Below, one piece after another: positions 1 to 9,179 of a stretch of DNA of 64,000 bases (its first letter is position 1; each line of letters starts with the position of its first letter). The stretch is taken from assembly GCF_030651185.1 (NCBI RefSeq), contig NZ_JAUSCJ010000017.1:1-64000 (forward strand), read 5' to 3'. The notes under the pieces are model-generated. The model had not been told where the DNA came from and did not search any database. It worked only from the letters and a program-made list of their open reading frames with translations. Source of the DNA: Phenylobacterium sp. (GTDB lineage: Bacteria; Pseudomonadota; Alphaproteobacteria; Caulobacterales; Caulobacteraceae). Position numbers and translations under genes: made by a program.

Positions 1-1
1 C

Positions 2-166
2 GCCCTCACCCCCGCCGCGGCCGCCGCCACCGCCGTGACCGCCCCCCTGGCGACGCCCCCGGCCCCGCCGCCGCCCCAGGCCGAACTCCCGCCCCCCGCC
101 CCCCGCGCCGGCGCCGAACCCCCGCCCTGGGAGGACGACGAGGACCTGGACGAGGACGAGCGCTAA
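2..166 (+). CDS. C-terminal end of an unidentified Pro/Ala-rich protein (partial)
   Basis: The frame is open from the window edge and stops with TAA at 164-166, giving the last 54 residues. The visible part is a low-complexity Ala/Pro stretch followed by a short acidic tail (WEDDEDLDEDER). Such a tail fits a disordered C-terminus or linker, but no domain is visible and the family cannot be named from this fragment. Confidence 0.6.
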   Translation, partial: ALTPAAAAATAVTAPLATPPAPPPPQAELPPPAPRAGAEPPPWEDDEDLDEDER

Positions 167-204
167 TTCCTCCCCAGGCCGCAGGCCGGCTCGGAGGAGG
201 AATT
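165..204 (+). terminator. Inverted repeat after the partial gene, possible terminator
   Basis: A perfect 9-bp inverted repeat (AATTCCTCC at 165-173, GGAGGAATT at 196-204) starts inside the stop codon and encloses a GC-rich loop with an inner GGCC pair. There is no clear T-run after it, so intrinsic termination is only possible. A perfect -35-like TTGACA lies just downstream at 212-217, but I see no convincing -10 before the next gene. Confidence 0.4.
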
Positions 205-264
205 CCTAAACTTGACACCGTAAATCCATAGCCCCACCCTCCCCTCACCTTGAGGGAGGTTCTC

Positions 265-957
265 ATGACCAGCCTGCTCGCCGCCGCGCTCTTCTTCGTC
301 CTGCTGCACCTGCTCGTCTCCGGCACCCCCCTGCGCGACGCCATTACCGGCAAGATTGGCGACGGGCCCTATATGGGCCTCTTCTCCCTGGCCTCGGTGG
401 CCGGCCTCGCCTGGCTGGGCCTGGCCTTCGCCGGCAGCCGCAACGCCGACTGGAACCTCGCCTACTGGGACATCACGCCCCTGACCTGGAAGATCCAGCT
501 CGCGCTCCAGGCCGTGGCCTTCCTGTTTGTGGTGGTGGGCCTGACCACCCCCAACCCCACCAGCGTCAAGCAGGAGGGTGCTCTGCAGCGGCCCGACGTG
601 GTCAAGGGCATGCTGCGGGTCACCCGCCACCCCTTCCTCTGGGGCGTGGCCCTGTGGGCGGCGGGCCACCTGCTGGTGAACGGCGACCGCGCCAGCATCG
701 CCCTGTTCGGGTCCATGCTGGTCCTGGCCCTGTTCGGCACGGCCAGCATCGACGCCAAGCGCAAGCGGGCGCTGGGCGACACCTGGACCCCCTTCGCCGC
801 CCAGACCTCCAACATCCCCTTCGCCGCCATCCTGACGGGCCGCCAGTCCCTGAAGGTCGGCGAGATCGGCCTCTGGCGGATTCTGGCGGCCATCGTCGTC
901 TATGTCGCCCTGGTCTTCGCCCACCCCTTCCTGTTCGGGGTCTCGGCGGTCTCCTGA
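265..957 (+). CDS. NnrU family integral membrane protein
   Basis: A 230-residue polytopic membrane protein. It has hydrophobic segments near residues 1-20, 35-55, 75-95, 125-150 and 200-225, and the family-like RHPFLWGVALWAAGHLL stretch in the middle. NnrU proteins were first linked to nitric-oxide and nitrite reduction loci, but many homologues, like this one, stand outside any denitrification cluster, so the role is open. I chose the ATG at 265 because GAGGGAGG lies 6 bases upstream; a TTG at 250 would only add five residues. The next gene is convergent. Confidence 0.8.
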   Translation: MTSLLAAALFFVLLHLLVSGTPLRDAITGKIGDGPYMGLFSLASVAGLAWLGLAFAGSRNADWNLAYWDITPLTWKIQLALQAVAFLFVVVGLTTPNPTSVKQEGALQRPDVVKGMLRVTRHPFLWGVALWAAGHLLVNGDRASIALFGSMLVLALFGTASIDAKRKRALGDTWTPFAAQTSNIPFAAILTGRQSLKVGEIGLWRILAAIVVYVALVFAHPFLFGVSAVS

Positions 958-1009
958 TCGGCGGGGCGGGGAGAAACGCCCGCCCATCCTCAAATCCGCT
1001 CATCCCGGC

Positions 1010-1071
1010 GACCGCGAAGCGGCGGCGCGAAGCAGCCAAGGCCGGGACCGCGAAGCGGCGGCGCAAAGCAG
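1010..1071 (+). repeat. Two direct copies of a 26-bp GC-rich unit
   Basis: The unit begins GACCGCGAAGCGGCGGCGC and occurs at 1010-1035 and 1046-1071 with a single difference, a 36-bp period. Each copy contains the small hairpin CCGC-GAA-GCGG. It lies between convergent genes and looks like a REP-type intergenic element. Confidence 0.6.
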
Positions 1072-1131
1072 TCACCCAGATTCATCAACCGTTTCAGGTC
1101 ATTGGACTCAGGTCATGACCTACGACCTGGG

Positions 1132-1149
1132 CCCCGGCCTTCGCCGGGG
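1132..1149. terminator. Hairpin between convergent nnrU and racemase genes
   Basis: CCCCGGC and GCCGGGG form a perfect 7-bp stem around a CTTC loop. A separate 12-bp palindrome, AGGTCATGACCT, lies at 1110-1121. The position between two gene ends fits a bidirectional terminator, although there is no strong T-run on either strand. Confidence 0.45.
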
Positions 1150-1165
1150 TGAGCGGGGTATTGGT

Positions 1166-1849
1166 TTACCCCAGCGCGAAATCCACCCCGGCCCGCGCAT
1201 GCACCAGCGCCGTATCCACCACCGGCACGGCGAGGTCGCCCGGCGCCAGCAGCAGCCCGACCTCGGTGCAGCCGAAGATCACGCAGTCGGCCGAGCCATC
1301 CTTGGCGATCATCGCCAGGACCTGCGCCTTGGACACCGCCGAGATCACCCCCTGGCAGAGCTCGTCATAGATGATGGCGTGCAACAGGTCGCGATCGGCC
1401 TGGTCCGGAACGACGGCCTCGATCCCCCGCGCCGCCAGCCGCCCGCGGTAGAAGTCCTTCTCCATGGTGAACTTCGTCGCCAGCAGCAGCGGCCGCGAGC
1501 AGCCCGCGGCCTTGACCGCGTCGGCCGTGGCGTCGGCGATATGGATCACCGGGACGCCCACCGCCGCCTGCACCTGATCGGCCACCAGATGCATGGTGTT
1601 GGCGCAGATCAGGATGGCCTGCGCGCCGGCCCCCTCCAGCCGCCGGGCCGCGTCGGCCAGAACCGCCCCGGCCTGCGCCCACTCGCCCCGCGCCTGCAGG
1701 TCCGCGATGCCGGCGAAGTCCACCGACCACAGCAACAGCTGCGCCGAGTGCAGCCCTCCCAGCCGCTCGCGGACCAGACGGTTGAGTTCCTGGTAGTAGA
1801 GCGTCGTGCTCTCGGCGCTCATCCCGCCCAGCAGGCCGAGCGTCTTCAT
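1166..1849 (-). CDS. Aspartate/glutamate racemase family protein
   Basis: A 227-residue cofactor-independent racemase that interconverts L- and D-amino acids using two cysteines. Both are visible: Cys82 in ILICANTMH and Cys194 in VIFGCTEVG. The N-terminus, MKTLGLLGGMSAEST, is the usual start of the family. Its ATG shares one base with the stop codon of ilvD (TGATG), so the two are probably co-transcribed and translationally coupled. Aspartate is the more likely substrate from the overall pattern, but hydantoin or maleate relatives cannot be excluded. Confidence 0.85.
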   Translation of the reverse strand: MKTLGLLGGMSAESTTLYYQELNRLVRERLGGLHSAQLLLWSVDFAGIADLQARGEWAQAGAVLADAARRLEGAGAQAILICANTMHLVADQVQAAVGVPVIHIADATADAVKAAGCSRPLLLATKFTMEKDFYRGRLAARGIEAVVPDQADRDLLHAIIYDELCQGVISAVSKAQVLAMIAKDGSADCVIFGCTEVGLLLAPGDLAVPVVDTALVHARAGVDFALG

Positions 1850-3585
1850 CACAGGTCGGCGTAGACGTGGGTTTCCCCCGCCGCGCCGGGATGGGTCACC
1901 GCGCCCTTGTGGGCGGGGCCGACGATCTGGGCGTACTTCCACAGGGCGCCGGAGTTGTAGTTGGTGACCTTCGGCTCCCAGTGGCGGCGGCGGTTCTCCA
2001 GCTCAATGGGATCGACCTCCAGGTCGAGAATGCCCGCGTCGGCGTCGATGTTGATGATGTCGCCGTCCTGGATCAGCGCGATGGGCCCGCCCAACTGGGC
2101 CTCGGGACCGATATGGCCGACGCAGAGGCCGCGCGTGCCGCCGGAGAACCGGCCGTCGGTGATCAGGGCCACCTTGTCGCCCCGACCCTGACCCGACAGC
2201 GCCGCCGTGGTGGACAGCATCTCGCGCATGCCGGGACCGCCGCGCGCGCCCTCATAGCGGATCACCAGGACGTCGCCGTCCTTGTAGTCGCCGGCCTCGA
2301 CAGCGGCGAAACAGGCGTCCTCGCCGTCGAAGCAACGGGCCGGCCCGCGATGGCTGCGGTGGCTGGTCATGCCGGCCACCTTGACGATGGAACCGTCGGG
2401 GGCGAGCGATCCCCACAGGCCCACCACACCGCCGGTGGGTGAGAGCGGCTCACTGACCTTGCGGATCACCACCTGGTCGTCGCGCCATTTCACATCCTTG
2501 ACGTTCTCGGCGATGGTCTTGCCGGTGATGGTCATGCAGTCGCCGTGGATGAAACCGCCCTCCAGCAGGGTCTTCAGCAGCATGGGCATGCCGCCCGCCT
2601 CCCCCATGTCCTTGGCCACGAAGCGGCCGCCGGGCTTCAGGTCGGCGATGTGCGGGGTGCGGGCCGCGATTTCGGCGAAGTCGCGCAGGGTGAACTCGAT
2701 GCCGCACTCATGGGCCATGGCCGGCAGGTGCAGGCCGCCATTGGTGGAGCCCCCCGTCGCGGCCACGACGGCGGCGGCGTTCTCGAAGGACTTGCGGGTG
2801 ACGATGTCGCGGGGCCGCAGTTGCTCCGCGATCAGCCGCACCACCGTCTCCCCCGAGGCCACCGCATAGGCGTCGCGGCTCAGATAGGGCGCGGGCAGGG
2901 AGGCCGAGAGCGGCAGGGCCAGGCCGATGGCCTCCGACACGCAGGCCATGGTGTTGGCGGTGAACTGGCCGCCGCAGGCGCCGTCCGACGGACAGGCGTG
3001 CTGCTCCAGGGAGCACAGGTCCTCCAGGCTCATCTTGCCGGCCGAGTGCATGCCGACGCCCTCGAAGACGTCCACCACCGTGACGTCGCGGCCCTGCCAC
3101 GACCCCGGCAGGATGGAGCCGCCATAGAGAAAGACGCTGGGCACGTTCAGCCGCAGCATGGCCATCATCATCCCCGGCAGGGACTTGTCGCAGCCGGCGA
3201 TGCCAACGAGGGCGTCATAGCCGTGGCCGCGCATGGTCAGCTCCACGGAGTCGGCGATGACGTCGCGGCTCACCAGGGACGAGCGCATGCCCTCGTGACC
3301 CATGGCGATGCCATCGGTGACGGTGATGGTGCAGAACTCCCGCGGCGTCGCGCCGGCCGCCTTCACCCCTTCGGACACCGCGTGCGCCTGGCGCATCAGG
3401 GCGGTGTTGCAGGGCGCGGCCTCGTTCCAGCAGGAGGCGACCCCCACGAAGGGCTGGGCGATCTCGCGGCTGCCCAGGCCCATGGCGTAATAGTACGACC
3501 GGTGCGGGGCCCGCGCCGGGCCCTCGGTCACGTGGCGGCTGGGGAGGTTCGACTTGTCCCAGGTACCATCGGGCTTGCGGGTCAT
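1849..3585 (-). CDS. ilvD: Dihydroxy-acid dehydratase
   Basis: A 578-residue enzyme that dehydrates 2,3-dihydroxy acids to 2-keto acids in valine, leucine and isoleucine synthesis, using an Fe-S cluster. Cluster-binding cysteines are visible in GVASCWNEAAPC (around 52-59), GIAGCDKSLPG (132) and CGGQFTANTM (about 204). The opening NLPSRHVTEGPARAPHRS is the short-type IlvD signature, which favours this over the related sugar-acid dehydratases. The ATG at 3585 was chosen because residues further upstream show no family match. It is the first gene of a two-gene operon with the racemase. Confidence 0.9.
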   Translation of the reverse strand: MTRKPDGTWDKSNLPSRHVTEGPARAPHRSYYYAMGLGSREIAQPFVGVASCWNEAAPCNTALMRQAHAVSEGVKAAGATPREFCTITVTDGIAMGHEGMRSSLVSRDVIADSVELTMRGHGYDALVGIAGCDKSLPGMMMAMLRLNVPSVFLYGGSILPGSWQGRDVTVVDVFEGVGMHSAGKMSLEDLCSLEQHACPSDGACGGQFTANTMACVSEAIGLALPLSASLPAPYLSRDAYAVASGETVVRLIAEQLRPRDIVTRKSFENAAAVVAATGGSTNGGLHLPAMAHECGIEFTLRDFAEIAARTPHIADLKPGGRFVAKDMGEAGGMPMLLKTLLEGGFIHGDCMTITGKTIAENVKDVKWRDDQVVIRKVSEPLSPTGGVVGLWGSLAPDGSIVKVAGMTSHRSHRGPARCFDGEDACFAAVEAGDYKDGDVLVIRYEGARGGPGMREMLSTTAALSGQGRGDKVALITDGRFSGGTRGLCVGHIGPEAQLGGPIALIQDGDIINIDADAGILDLEVDPIELENRRRHWEPKVTNYNSGALWKYAQIVGPAHKGAVTHPGAAGETHVYADL

Positions 3586-3699
3586 GGCGGCGGCCTTCCG
3601 TTCAATTGGCCCCTTCCGTACCGGTCGGCGAAGGCAGTTGGAAGGCCGCATGGTCACGGGCGCTAACTTGCGCGAAGCTCACGCCGGGAGGACACCAAC

Positions 3700-5385
3700 A
3701 TGGACGACGCCATCGCGCGCGGAGCGACAACACCGCCCCTGCGGGAGGACACCATCGGCCAGGCCTTGTCCGAGGCCGCCCGCCGCTGGCCCGATCAGGA
3801 GGCCGTGGTCTCGGTGCACCAGGGGATCCGCTGGACGTGGCGGGACCTCGACGGTCACGCAACGGCCATGGCGGCCGGACTGCTGGCGCTGGGCCTCGCG
3901 CCCGGCGACCGCATCGGAATCTGGTCTCCCAACCGCGCCGAGTGGACCCTGACCCAGTTCGCCGCCGCCCGGGCCGGCCTGATCCTGGTGACCATCAACC
4001 CCGCCTATCGGCTATCCGAGGTCGATTACACGCTGAACAAGGTGGGGGTGAAGGCCCTGGTGGCGGCCGAAAGCTTCAAGACCAGCCTCTACGCCGACAT
4101 GATCGACAGCCTGGCGCCGGAGATCGGCGCCAGCCGACCCGGCCAGATCCTCTCCACCCGCCTTCCACAACTTAAAACTGTAATTCAGATCGGCGGCCCG
4201 CCCAGGTCGGGCTGGCTGCCCTTCGAGGCCGTTCCTGGTCTCTCCACGGCGGCCGACATGTTGCGGCTCGCCGCCCTCGCCCCGACCCTGATGGCCTCCG
4301 ACCCCATCAACATCCAGTTCACCAGCGGCACCACCGGCCTGCCCAAGGGCGCGACCCTCAGCCACCGCAACATCCTCAACAACGGCTTCTTCGTCGGCGA
4401 GGCCATCGGCTTGAAACCCGGCGACCGCCTCTGCCTGCCGGTGCCGCTCTACCACTGCTTCGGCATGGTGATGGGCAATCTGGGCTGCCTGACCCACGGC
4501 GCGGCCATGGTCTATCCCTCCGACGGCTTCGACCCCACAGCCGTGCTGGAGGCCGTCCAGGCCGAGCGCTGCACCGGCCTCTACGGCGTGCCCACCATGT
4601 TCATCGCCACCCTCGGCCACCCCAACTTCGACCGCTACGACCTGTCGTCCCTGCGGACCGGCTGCATGGCCGGCTCCCCCTGCCCGGTGGAGGTGATGAA
4701 GCAGGTGATCAGCCGGATGCACATGAGCAGTGTCACCATCGCCTACGGGATGACCGAGACCTCACCCGTCAGCTTCCAGAGCTCCCAGGACGACCCCCTG
4801 GACCGCCGCGTCGGCACCGTCGGCCGGGTCCAACCGCACCTGGAATGCAAGGTGGTCGACCTGGAGGGAAACACCCTGCCTCGCGGCCAGACGGGCGAAC
4901 TCTGCACCCGCGGCTACTCGGTCATGCTGGGCTACTGGGACGACCCGGAGAAGACCGCCGAGGCCATCGACGCCGAGGGCTGGATGCACACCGGCGACCT
5001 CGCGGTGATCGACGCCGAGGGCTATGGCAACATCGTCGGCCGCATCAAGGACATGGTCATCCGCGGCGGCGAGAACGTCTATCCCCGCGAAGTCGAGGAG
5101 TACCTCTATCGCCATCCCAAGGTGGAGGACGTCACCGTGGTGGGCGTCCCCGACGAACGCCTCGGCGAGGAGCTCTGCGCCTGGATCCGGCTAAGGCCCG
5201 GCGAAACCGCCACCCAGGAGGAGCTGCACGACTTCTGCCGCGGCCAGATCGCCCACTACAAGATCCCCCGCTACGTGCGCTTCGTGGACGCCTTCCCGAT
5301 GACCGTGACCGGCAAGGTGCAGAAGTTCCTGATTCGCGACCAGATGATCGCCGAGCTCAACCTGACCGTGGCCCAGACCGCCTAG
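3700..5385 (+). CDS. Fatty-acyl-CoA synthetase (AMP-binding enzyme)
   Basis: A 561-residue member of the adenylate-forming family that activates a carboxylic acid to its acyl-CoA through an acyl-AMP. Visible motifs are the phosphate loop [10 protein letters not shown] (208-217), YGMTETSP (349-356), the hinge region [20 protein letters not shown] and the catalytic lysine in TGKVQK (Lys539). The length and [11 protein letters not shown] motif fit the medium/long-chain FadD-like branch. GGAGG lies about 10 bases before the ATG. A transporter gene follows 56 bases downstream on the same strand, so the two may work on the same carboxylic acid. Confidence 0.85.
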   Translation: MDDAIARGATTPPLREDTIGQALSEAARRWPDQEAVVSVHQGIRWTWRDLDGHATAMAAGLLALGLAPGDRIGIWSPNRAEWTLTQFAAARAGLILVTINPAYRLSEVDYTLNKVGVKALVAAESFKTSLYADMIDSLAPEIGASRPGQILSTRLPQLKTVIQIGGPPRSGWLPFEAVPGLSTAADMLRLAALAPTLMASDPINIQFTSGTTGLPKGATLSHRNILNNGFFVGEAIGLKPGDRLCLPVPLYHCFGMVMGNLGCLTHGAAMVYPSDGFDPTAVLEAVQAERCTGLYGVPTMFIATLGHPNFDRYDLSSLRTGCMAGSPCPVEVMKQVISRMHMSSVTIAYGMTETSPVSFQSSQDDPLDRRVGTVGRVQPHLECKVVDLEGNTLPRGQTGELCTRGYSVMLGYWDDPEKTAEAIDAEGWMHTGDLAVIDAEGYGNIVGRIKDMVIRGGENVYPREVEEYLYRHPKVEDVTVVGVPDERLGEELCAWIRLRPGETATQEELHDFCRGQIAHYKIPRYVRFVDAFPMTVTGKVQKFLIRDQMIAELNLTVAQTA

Positions 5386-5441
5386 TTGAACTGCGCGCCG
5401 AAACGGGGTCGTATCCGCGCCGTTCTGGGGAGGGCGCGTTC

Positions 5442-6749
5442 ATGGCCATAGATATTCCGGCGGAGACGCCTCTCGCGCCGCCTGTGCGCGCCTCTGATCG
5501 GCTGCGCTCGATCCTCGCCGGCTCGGCCGGGAACCTGGTCGAGACCTATGACTGGTTCGTCTATGCCGCCTTCGCCCTCTATTTCGCCAAGGTCTTCTTT
5601 CCCGACGGCGACCAGACCGCCCAGCTGCTGAACACCGCCGCGGTGTTTGGAGTCGGCTTCTTCGCCCGGCCGGTGGGCGCCTGGCTGATGGGGCTCTATG
5701 GCGACCGCGCGGGGCGCAAGGCGGCCATGGTCGCCTCGGTCAGCCTGATGTGCTTCGGCTCCCTGATCATCGCGCTCTGCCCCGGCTACGAGGCGATCGG
5801 CGCGTGGGCGCCGGCGATCCTGGTCACCGCTCGCATCCTGCAGGGCGTCAGCATGGGCGGCGAATACGGCACCAGCGCCACCTACATGTCGGAGATGGCC
5901 GGGCGCGACAACCGCGGCTTCTGGTCGGGAATCTTCTACTCAACCCTGATCGGCGGCCAGCTCCTGGCGGTGGCCACCCTGCTGGTGCTGAGCGCTCTGC
6001 TGTCCCAGGAGGACATGCAGGCCTGGGGCTGGCGGGTCCCGTTCTTCATCGGCGGCGCCCTGGCCCTGGCGGTGTTCTGGTTCCGACGCGGGATGCACGA
6101 GACCCCGTCGTTCCATGCGCGCAGCGGTGAGCGCGCCAGCACCTGGAAACTGATCACCACCCACCCGCGGGAGAGCCTGCTGGTGATGGGCCTGACCGCC
6201 GGTGGGACGCTCGGCTACTACACCTATTCGACCTACATCCAGAAGTTCCTGGTCAACACCTCGGGCTTCTCCAAGGACACCGCCACAGCCATCACCGCCT
6301 GCGCCCTGGTGGTGTTCATGCTGGCCCAGCCGCTGCTTGGCATGCTGTCGGACCGGGTCGGCCGCCGCCCGCTGCTGATCGCCTTCGGCGTGGCTGGCGT
6401 CACCCTGACCTGGCCGATCCTCTCGACCCTGGCGGTCACCCGCGATCCCCTGGCGGCGTTCGGGATCACGGCCGGCGCCCTGCTGATCGTGGCGGCCTAT
6501 TCCTCGGTCAACGGAGTGGTGAAGGCCGAACTCTTCCCCACCGAGGTGCGGGCGCTGGGGGTCTCCCTACCCTATTCCCTGGCCAACGCCCTGTTCGGCG
6601 GCACGGCGGAATATGTCGCCCTGTGGTTCAAGTCCAAGGGTCACGAGACCTGGTTTTTCACCTACGTCACCGTGGTGATCGGGGTCTCGCTGCTGGTCTA
6701 TGTCTTCATGCGCGACACGCGCAAGCACAGCCGCATCGTCGAGGACTAG
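5442..6749 (+). CDS. MFS transporter of the metabolite:H+ symporter (MHS) family
   Basis: A 435-residue protein with about 12 membrane segments. It has the family pattern GNLVETYDWFVYAAFALYF at the start and the loop motif GLYGDRAGRKAA between helices 2 and 3, repeated as LSDRVGRRPLL in the second half. Relatives carry 2-oxoglutarate, citrate, proline or other small acids with protons. Its place after an acyl-CoA synthetase suggests a carboxylate substrate. Its stop codon shares the tetranucleotide CTAG with the convergent OGT-like gene. Confidence 0.85.
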   Translation: MAIDIPAETPLAPPVRASDRLRSILAGSAGNLVETYDWFVYAAFALYFAKVFFPDGDQTAQLLNTAAVFGVGFFARPVGAWLMGLYGDRAGRKAAMVASVSLMCFGSLIIALCPGYEAIGAWAPAILVTARILQGVSMGGEYGTSATYMSEMAGRDNRGFWSGIFYSTLIGGQLLAVATLLVLSALLSQEDMQAWGWRVPFFIGGALALAVFWFRRGMHETPSFHARSGERASTWKLITTHPRESLLVMGLTAGGTLGYYTYSTYIQKFLVNTSGFSKDTATAITACALVVFMLAQPLLGMLSDRVGRRPLLIAFGVAGVTLTWPILSTLAVTRDPLAAFGITAGALLIVAAYSSVNGVVKAELFPTEVRALGVSLPYSLANALFGGTAEYVALWFKSKGHETWFFTYVTVVIGVSLLVYVFMRDTRKHSRIVED

Positions 6750-8647
6750 GGTTCGACGTCGAAGGCTTTCGGGGGCTCGCCGCGCTGCTGACGCTCCCAT
6801 ACGGTCGTATAGGCCGCCTCGATGTGGCGGCGGGTCTGGTCGGTGTCGAACAGAGGCGCGGTTTCGACGCTCGCGGCCAGCCGGGCCTTGAGGTCGGCCA
6901 GCCGCGCCGGCTGGGTGGCCAGCTCCAGCGCCAGGGCCTCATAGGCCTCCAGGCTTTCGGTGATCAGCTCGGGAAGGCCGACCGCTTCCAGCAGGCTGGC
7001 GGCCACCCGCGCGGCGAAGCCCTGGCCAGCGCAGGTGACCAGCGGCAGGCCGACCCACAAGGCGTCGCTGGCGGTGGTGTGGGCGTTGTACGGCAGGGTG
7101 TCGAGGAAGAGGTCGGCAAGTCGATGGCGGGCCAGATGATCGCCCGACGACATCTTCGGCGCGAACACCAGGCGGTCGCCCGACACCCCGCGCGCCTCCG
7201 CCTCGGCCCGTAGGTTCCGGACCACCGCCGGGTTGGACTCCAGCAGCCACAACACGCTGGCCGGGACTTTGTTCAGCAGCCGCATCCAGACGCCGAACAC
7301 CGCCGGGGTCACCTTGTACGTCGCGTTGAAGCAGGCGAAGACGACGCCGGCATCCGACAGACCGGCCTCGCGCCGCGTCGGCGTCTCGGGCGGCACGGCC
7401 CGGCTGTGATCGTTGACCTGATAGCTGTGCGGTAGGCGGATCACCTGCTCGCTGTAGAACCGTTCGGAGCCCGGCGGGATGACGTGCCGATCGGCCAGGA
7501 TGTAGTCGATGAAGTCGGCCCCCAGGGTTCCGGGATGGCCCAGATAGTTGATCTGTAGCGGGGCGGGTCGGTGAGCGAAGATACCTGGGCGGCAATGAGT
7601 GGTGAGGCCGGTCAGGTCCACGACGATATCGGTCTCCGCCGCCCGGATCATGCGGGCCACCTCCAGATCGCTGAGCCGCGAGACATCATGGAAGACCGGG
7701 AAGGTCGCACGGATTCGCCGGCGCTGGGCGTCGTCAGAAGGCGGGCCCAGGGCGTAGCCGCTGATCTCGAACCTCGCCTTGTCGTGGTGTTCGAACAGGC
7801 CGGCGATCAGGTGCGCCACCGCGTGGTTGCGGAAGTCGGCCGAGACATAGGCCACCCGGATCCGGTCGTGCTGGTAGACCTCGCCGTTCCAGAGCGGCGC
7901 GGGGCGAACCGGGAACCGCCCCTTGGCGTGGACTTGGGCGCAGGCGAGCTGCGCGGCGGGATCGTCGTTGTGGGCCAGGAAACTGAAGGGCAGGTCGGCA
8001 GACGCACCCTCGCCGATCCGTTGCGCGATCAGGGCGCGGGTTTGCCCATAGTCCGCCCAATCACAGACCTGGAGCTGCTGATGGAGTAACTGCCCCAGGG
8101 CCTCCACACTGCCGGGGTGCAGCCTTAAGCCTTCGCGGTAGCTGGCGACGGCCTCCTCGGGACGCCGGAGGTAGCCCAGCACGTTGCCCCGGTTGATAAG
8201 GGCCAGCCCGTAGTCCGGCTGGACGGCGAGCGCCTGATCGTAGCTGACCAGGGCGTCCGACTGGCGGCCAAGCCTGGCAAGGACATTTCCGCGGCAGTTC
8301 AGCGCGTCGAAATCGGCCGGCGCGATCTTGAGCGCCTGGTCGAAGGCTGAGAGAGCCTCGGTCAGCCGGCCGAGCATGGCCAACACTTTTCCGGAGGCTA
8401 GCGGGAGGCCGCCATTGTTCGGGTTGTTGATGGCCGCGGTCCGCCAGAGCCCCAGGGCGTTCTCGAACTGCCCTCGCGCCTTGAGGATCAGTCCCAGATT
8501 GAGCATCGCATAGGGGTGGACGGGGAGGCGCGACAGCACCGAGCGGTAGAGCAGTTCCGCCTCCTCCATCCTGCCCAGCCGATGCAGCCGCACCGCCTCG
8601 TTGAGATCGTCCGTCACCGCCTCGGACGGCGAAACCTCGTTGGTCAT
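6746..8647 (-). CDS. TPR protein with O-GlcNAc transferase-like glycosyltransferase domain
   Basis: 633 residues. The N-terminal half (about 10-210) consists of tetratricopeptide repeats (ALSAFDQALKIAPADFDALN and neighbours). From about 260 the chain follows the SPINDLY/OGT C-terminal domain: RIRVAYVSADFRNHAVAHL, INYLGHPGTLGADFIDYILAD, CFNATYKVTPAVFGVWMRLL and DLFLDTLPYNAHTTASDALW. Such proteins transfer a sugar to Ser/Thr of target proteins. The Caulobacter flagellin glycosyltransferase FlmG has this layout, but nothing nearby ties this copy to flagella. It lies 16 bases after a glutathione peroxidase gene and probably shares its transcript. Confidence 0.8.
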   Translation of the reverse strand: MTNEVSPSEAVTDDLNEAVRLHRLGRMEEAELLYRSVLSRLPVHPYAMLNLGLILKARGQFENALGLWRTAAINNPNNGGLPLASGKVLAMLGRLTEALSAFDQALKIAPADFDALNCRGNVLARLGRQSDALVSYDQALAVQPDYGLALINRGNVLGYLRRPEEAVASYREGLRLHPGSVEALGQLLHQQLQVCDWADYGQTRALIAQRIGEGASADLPFSFLAHNDDPAAQLACAQVHAKGRFPVRPAPLWNGEVYQHDRIRVAYVSADFRNHAVAHLIAGLFEHHDKARFEISGYALGPPSDDAQRRRIRATFPVFHDVSRLSDLEVARMIRAAETDIVVDLTGLTTHCRPGIFAHRPAPLQINYLGHPGTLGADFIDYILADRHVIPPGSERFYSEQVIRLPHSYQVNDHSRAVPPETPTRREAGLSDAGVVFACFNATYKVTPAVFGVWMRLLNKVPASVLWLLESNPAVVRNLRAEAEARGVSGDRLVFAPKMSSGDHLARHRLADLFLDTLPYNAHTTASDALWVGLPLVTCAGQGFAARVAASLLEAVGLPELITESLEAYEALALELATQPARLADLKARLAASVETAPLFDTDQTRRHIEAAYTTVWERQQRGEPPKAFDVEP

Positions 8648-8663
8648 GAGCCGACAGCGATCT

Positions 8664-9140
8664 TCAGAGTGCGGCTTCGACCGCCGCGGTGATCTCATCG
8701 GCCTGCGGTTCGGTGCGGGGGCCGAAGGCGCGGATCAGCTTGCCGTCCTTGCCCACCAACAGCTTGTGGAAGTTCCACGCCGGGTCGGCGGACTCGCCCA
8801 GTTCGGCCAGCGCCCACTTGTAGAAGGGATGGGCCGTATCTCCCTTCACGTCTTCCTTGGAGGTGAGCGGGAAGTCGATGTTGAACTTGGTCTCGCAGAA
8901 GTCCTTGATCTCCTGCTCAGTGCCCGGCTCCTGGCCCATGAACTGGTTGCAGGGCACGCCCAGCACGACCAGGCCCTTGTCGCGATAGTCGCTGTAAAGC
9001 TTTTCCAGCCCCTCGTACTGCGGGGTGAGGCCACAGGCGGACGCGGTGTTCACCACCAGCACGACCTTGTCCTTGAAGGTGGTCAGGGGCAGGGGCGCGC
9101 CATCGATAGACTTGAACGAGAAATCATAGGCGTCGGACAT
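8664..9140 (-). CDS. Glutathione peroxidase family protein
   Basis: A 158-residue thiol peroxidase that reduces peroxides with glutathione or thioredoxin. The family signatures are present: NTASACGLTPQYEGLEKLY with the peroxidatic Cys36, GVPCNQFMGQEPG, and AWNFHKLLVGKDG containing the active-site Trp and Asn. It is the cysteine, not selenocysteine, form. The ATG at 9140 was chosen over an in-frame codon five residues upstream. It is the first gene of a likely pair with the OGT-like gene downstream. Confidence 0.9.
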   Translation of the reverse strand: MSDAYDFSFKSIDGAPLPLTTFKDKVVLVVNTASACGLTPQYEGLEKLYSDYRDKGLVVLGVPCNQFMGQEPGTEQEIKDFCETKFNIDFPLTSKEDVKGDTAHPFYKWALAELGESADPAWNFHKLLVGKDGKLIRAFGPRTEPQADEITAAVEAAL

Positions 9141-9179
9141 GGCGGCTTCCTCCAAGGGTATGGTGACAGGCTACCCTCC

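Noticed and set aside
163..993. Long antisense frames opposite host genes throughout the left third
   Set aside because: In very GC-rich DNA antisense frames stay open by composition; these show His/Gly/Gln or Arg-rich shadow translations and no family match.
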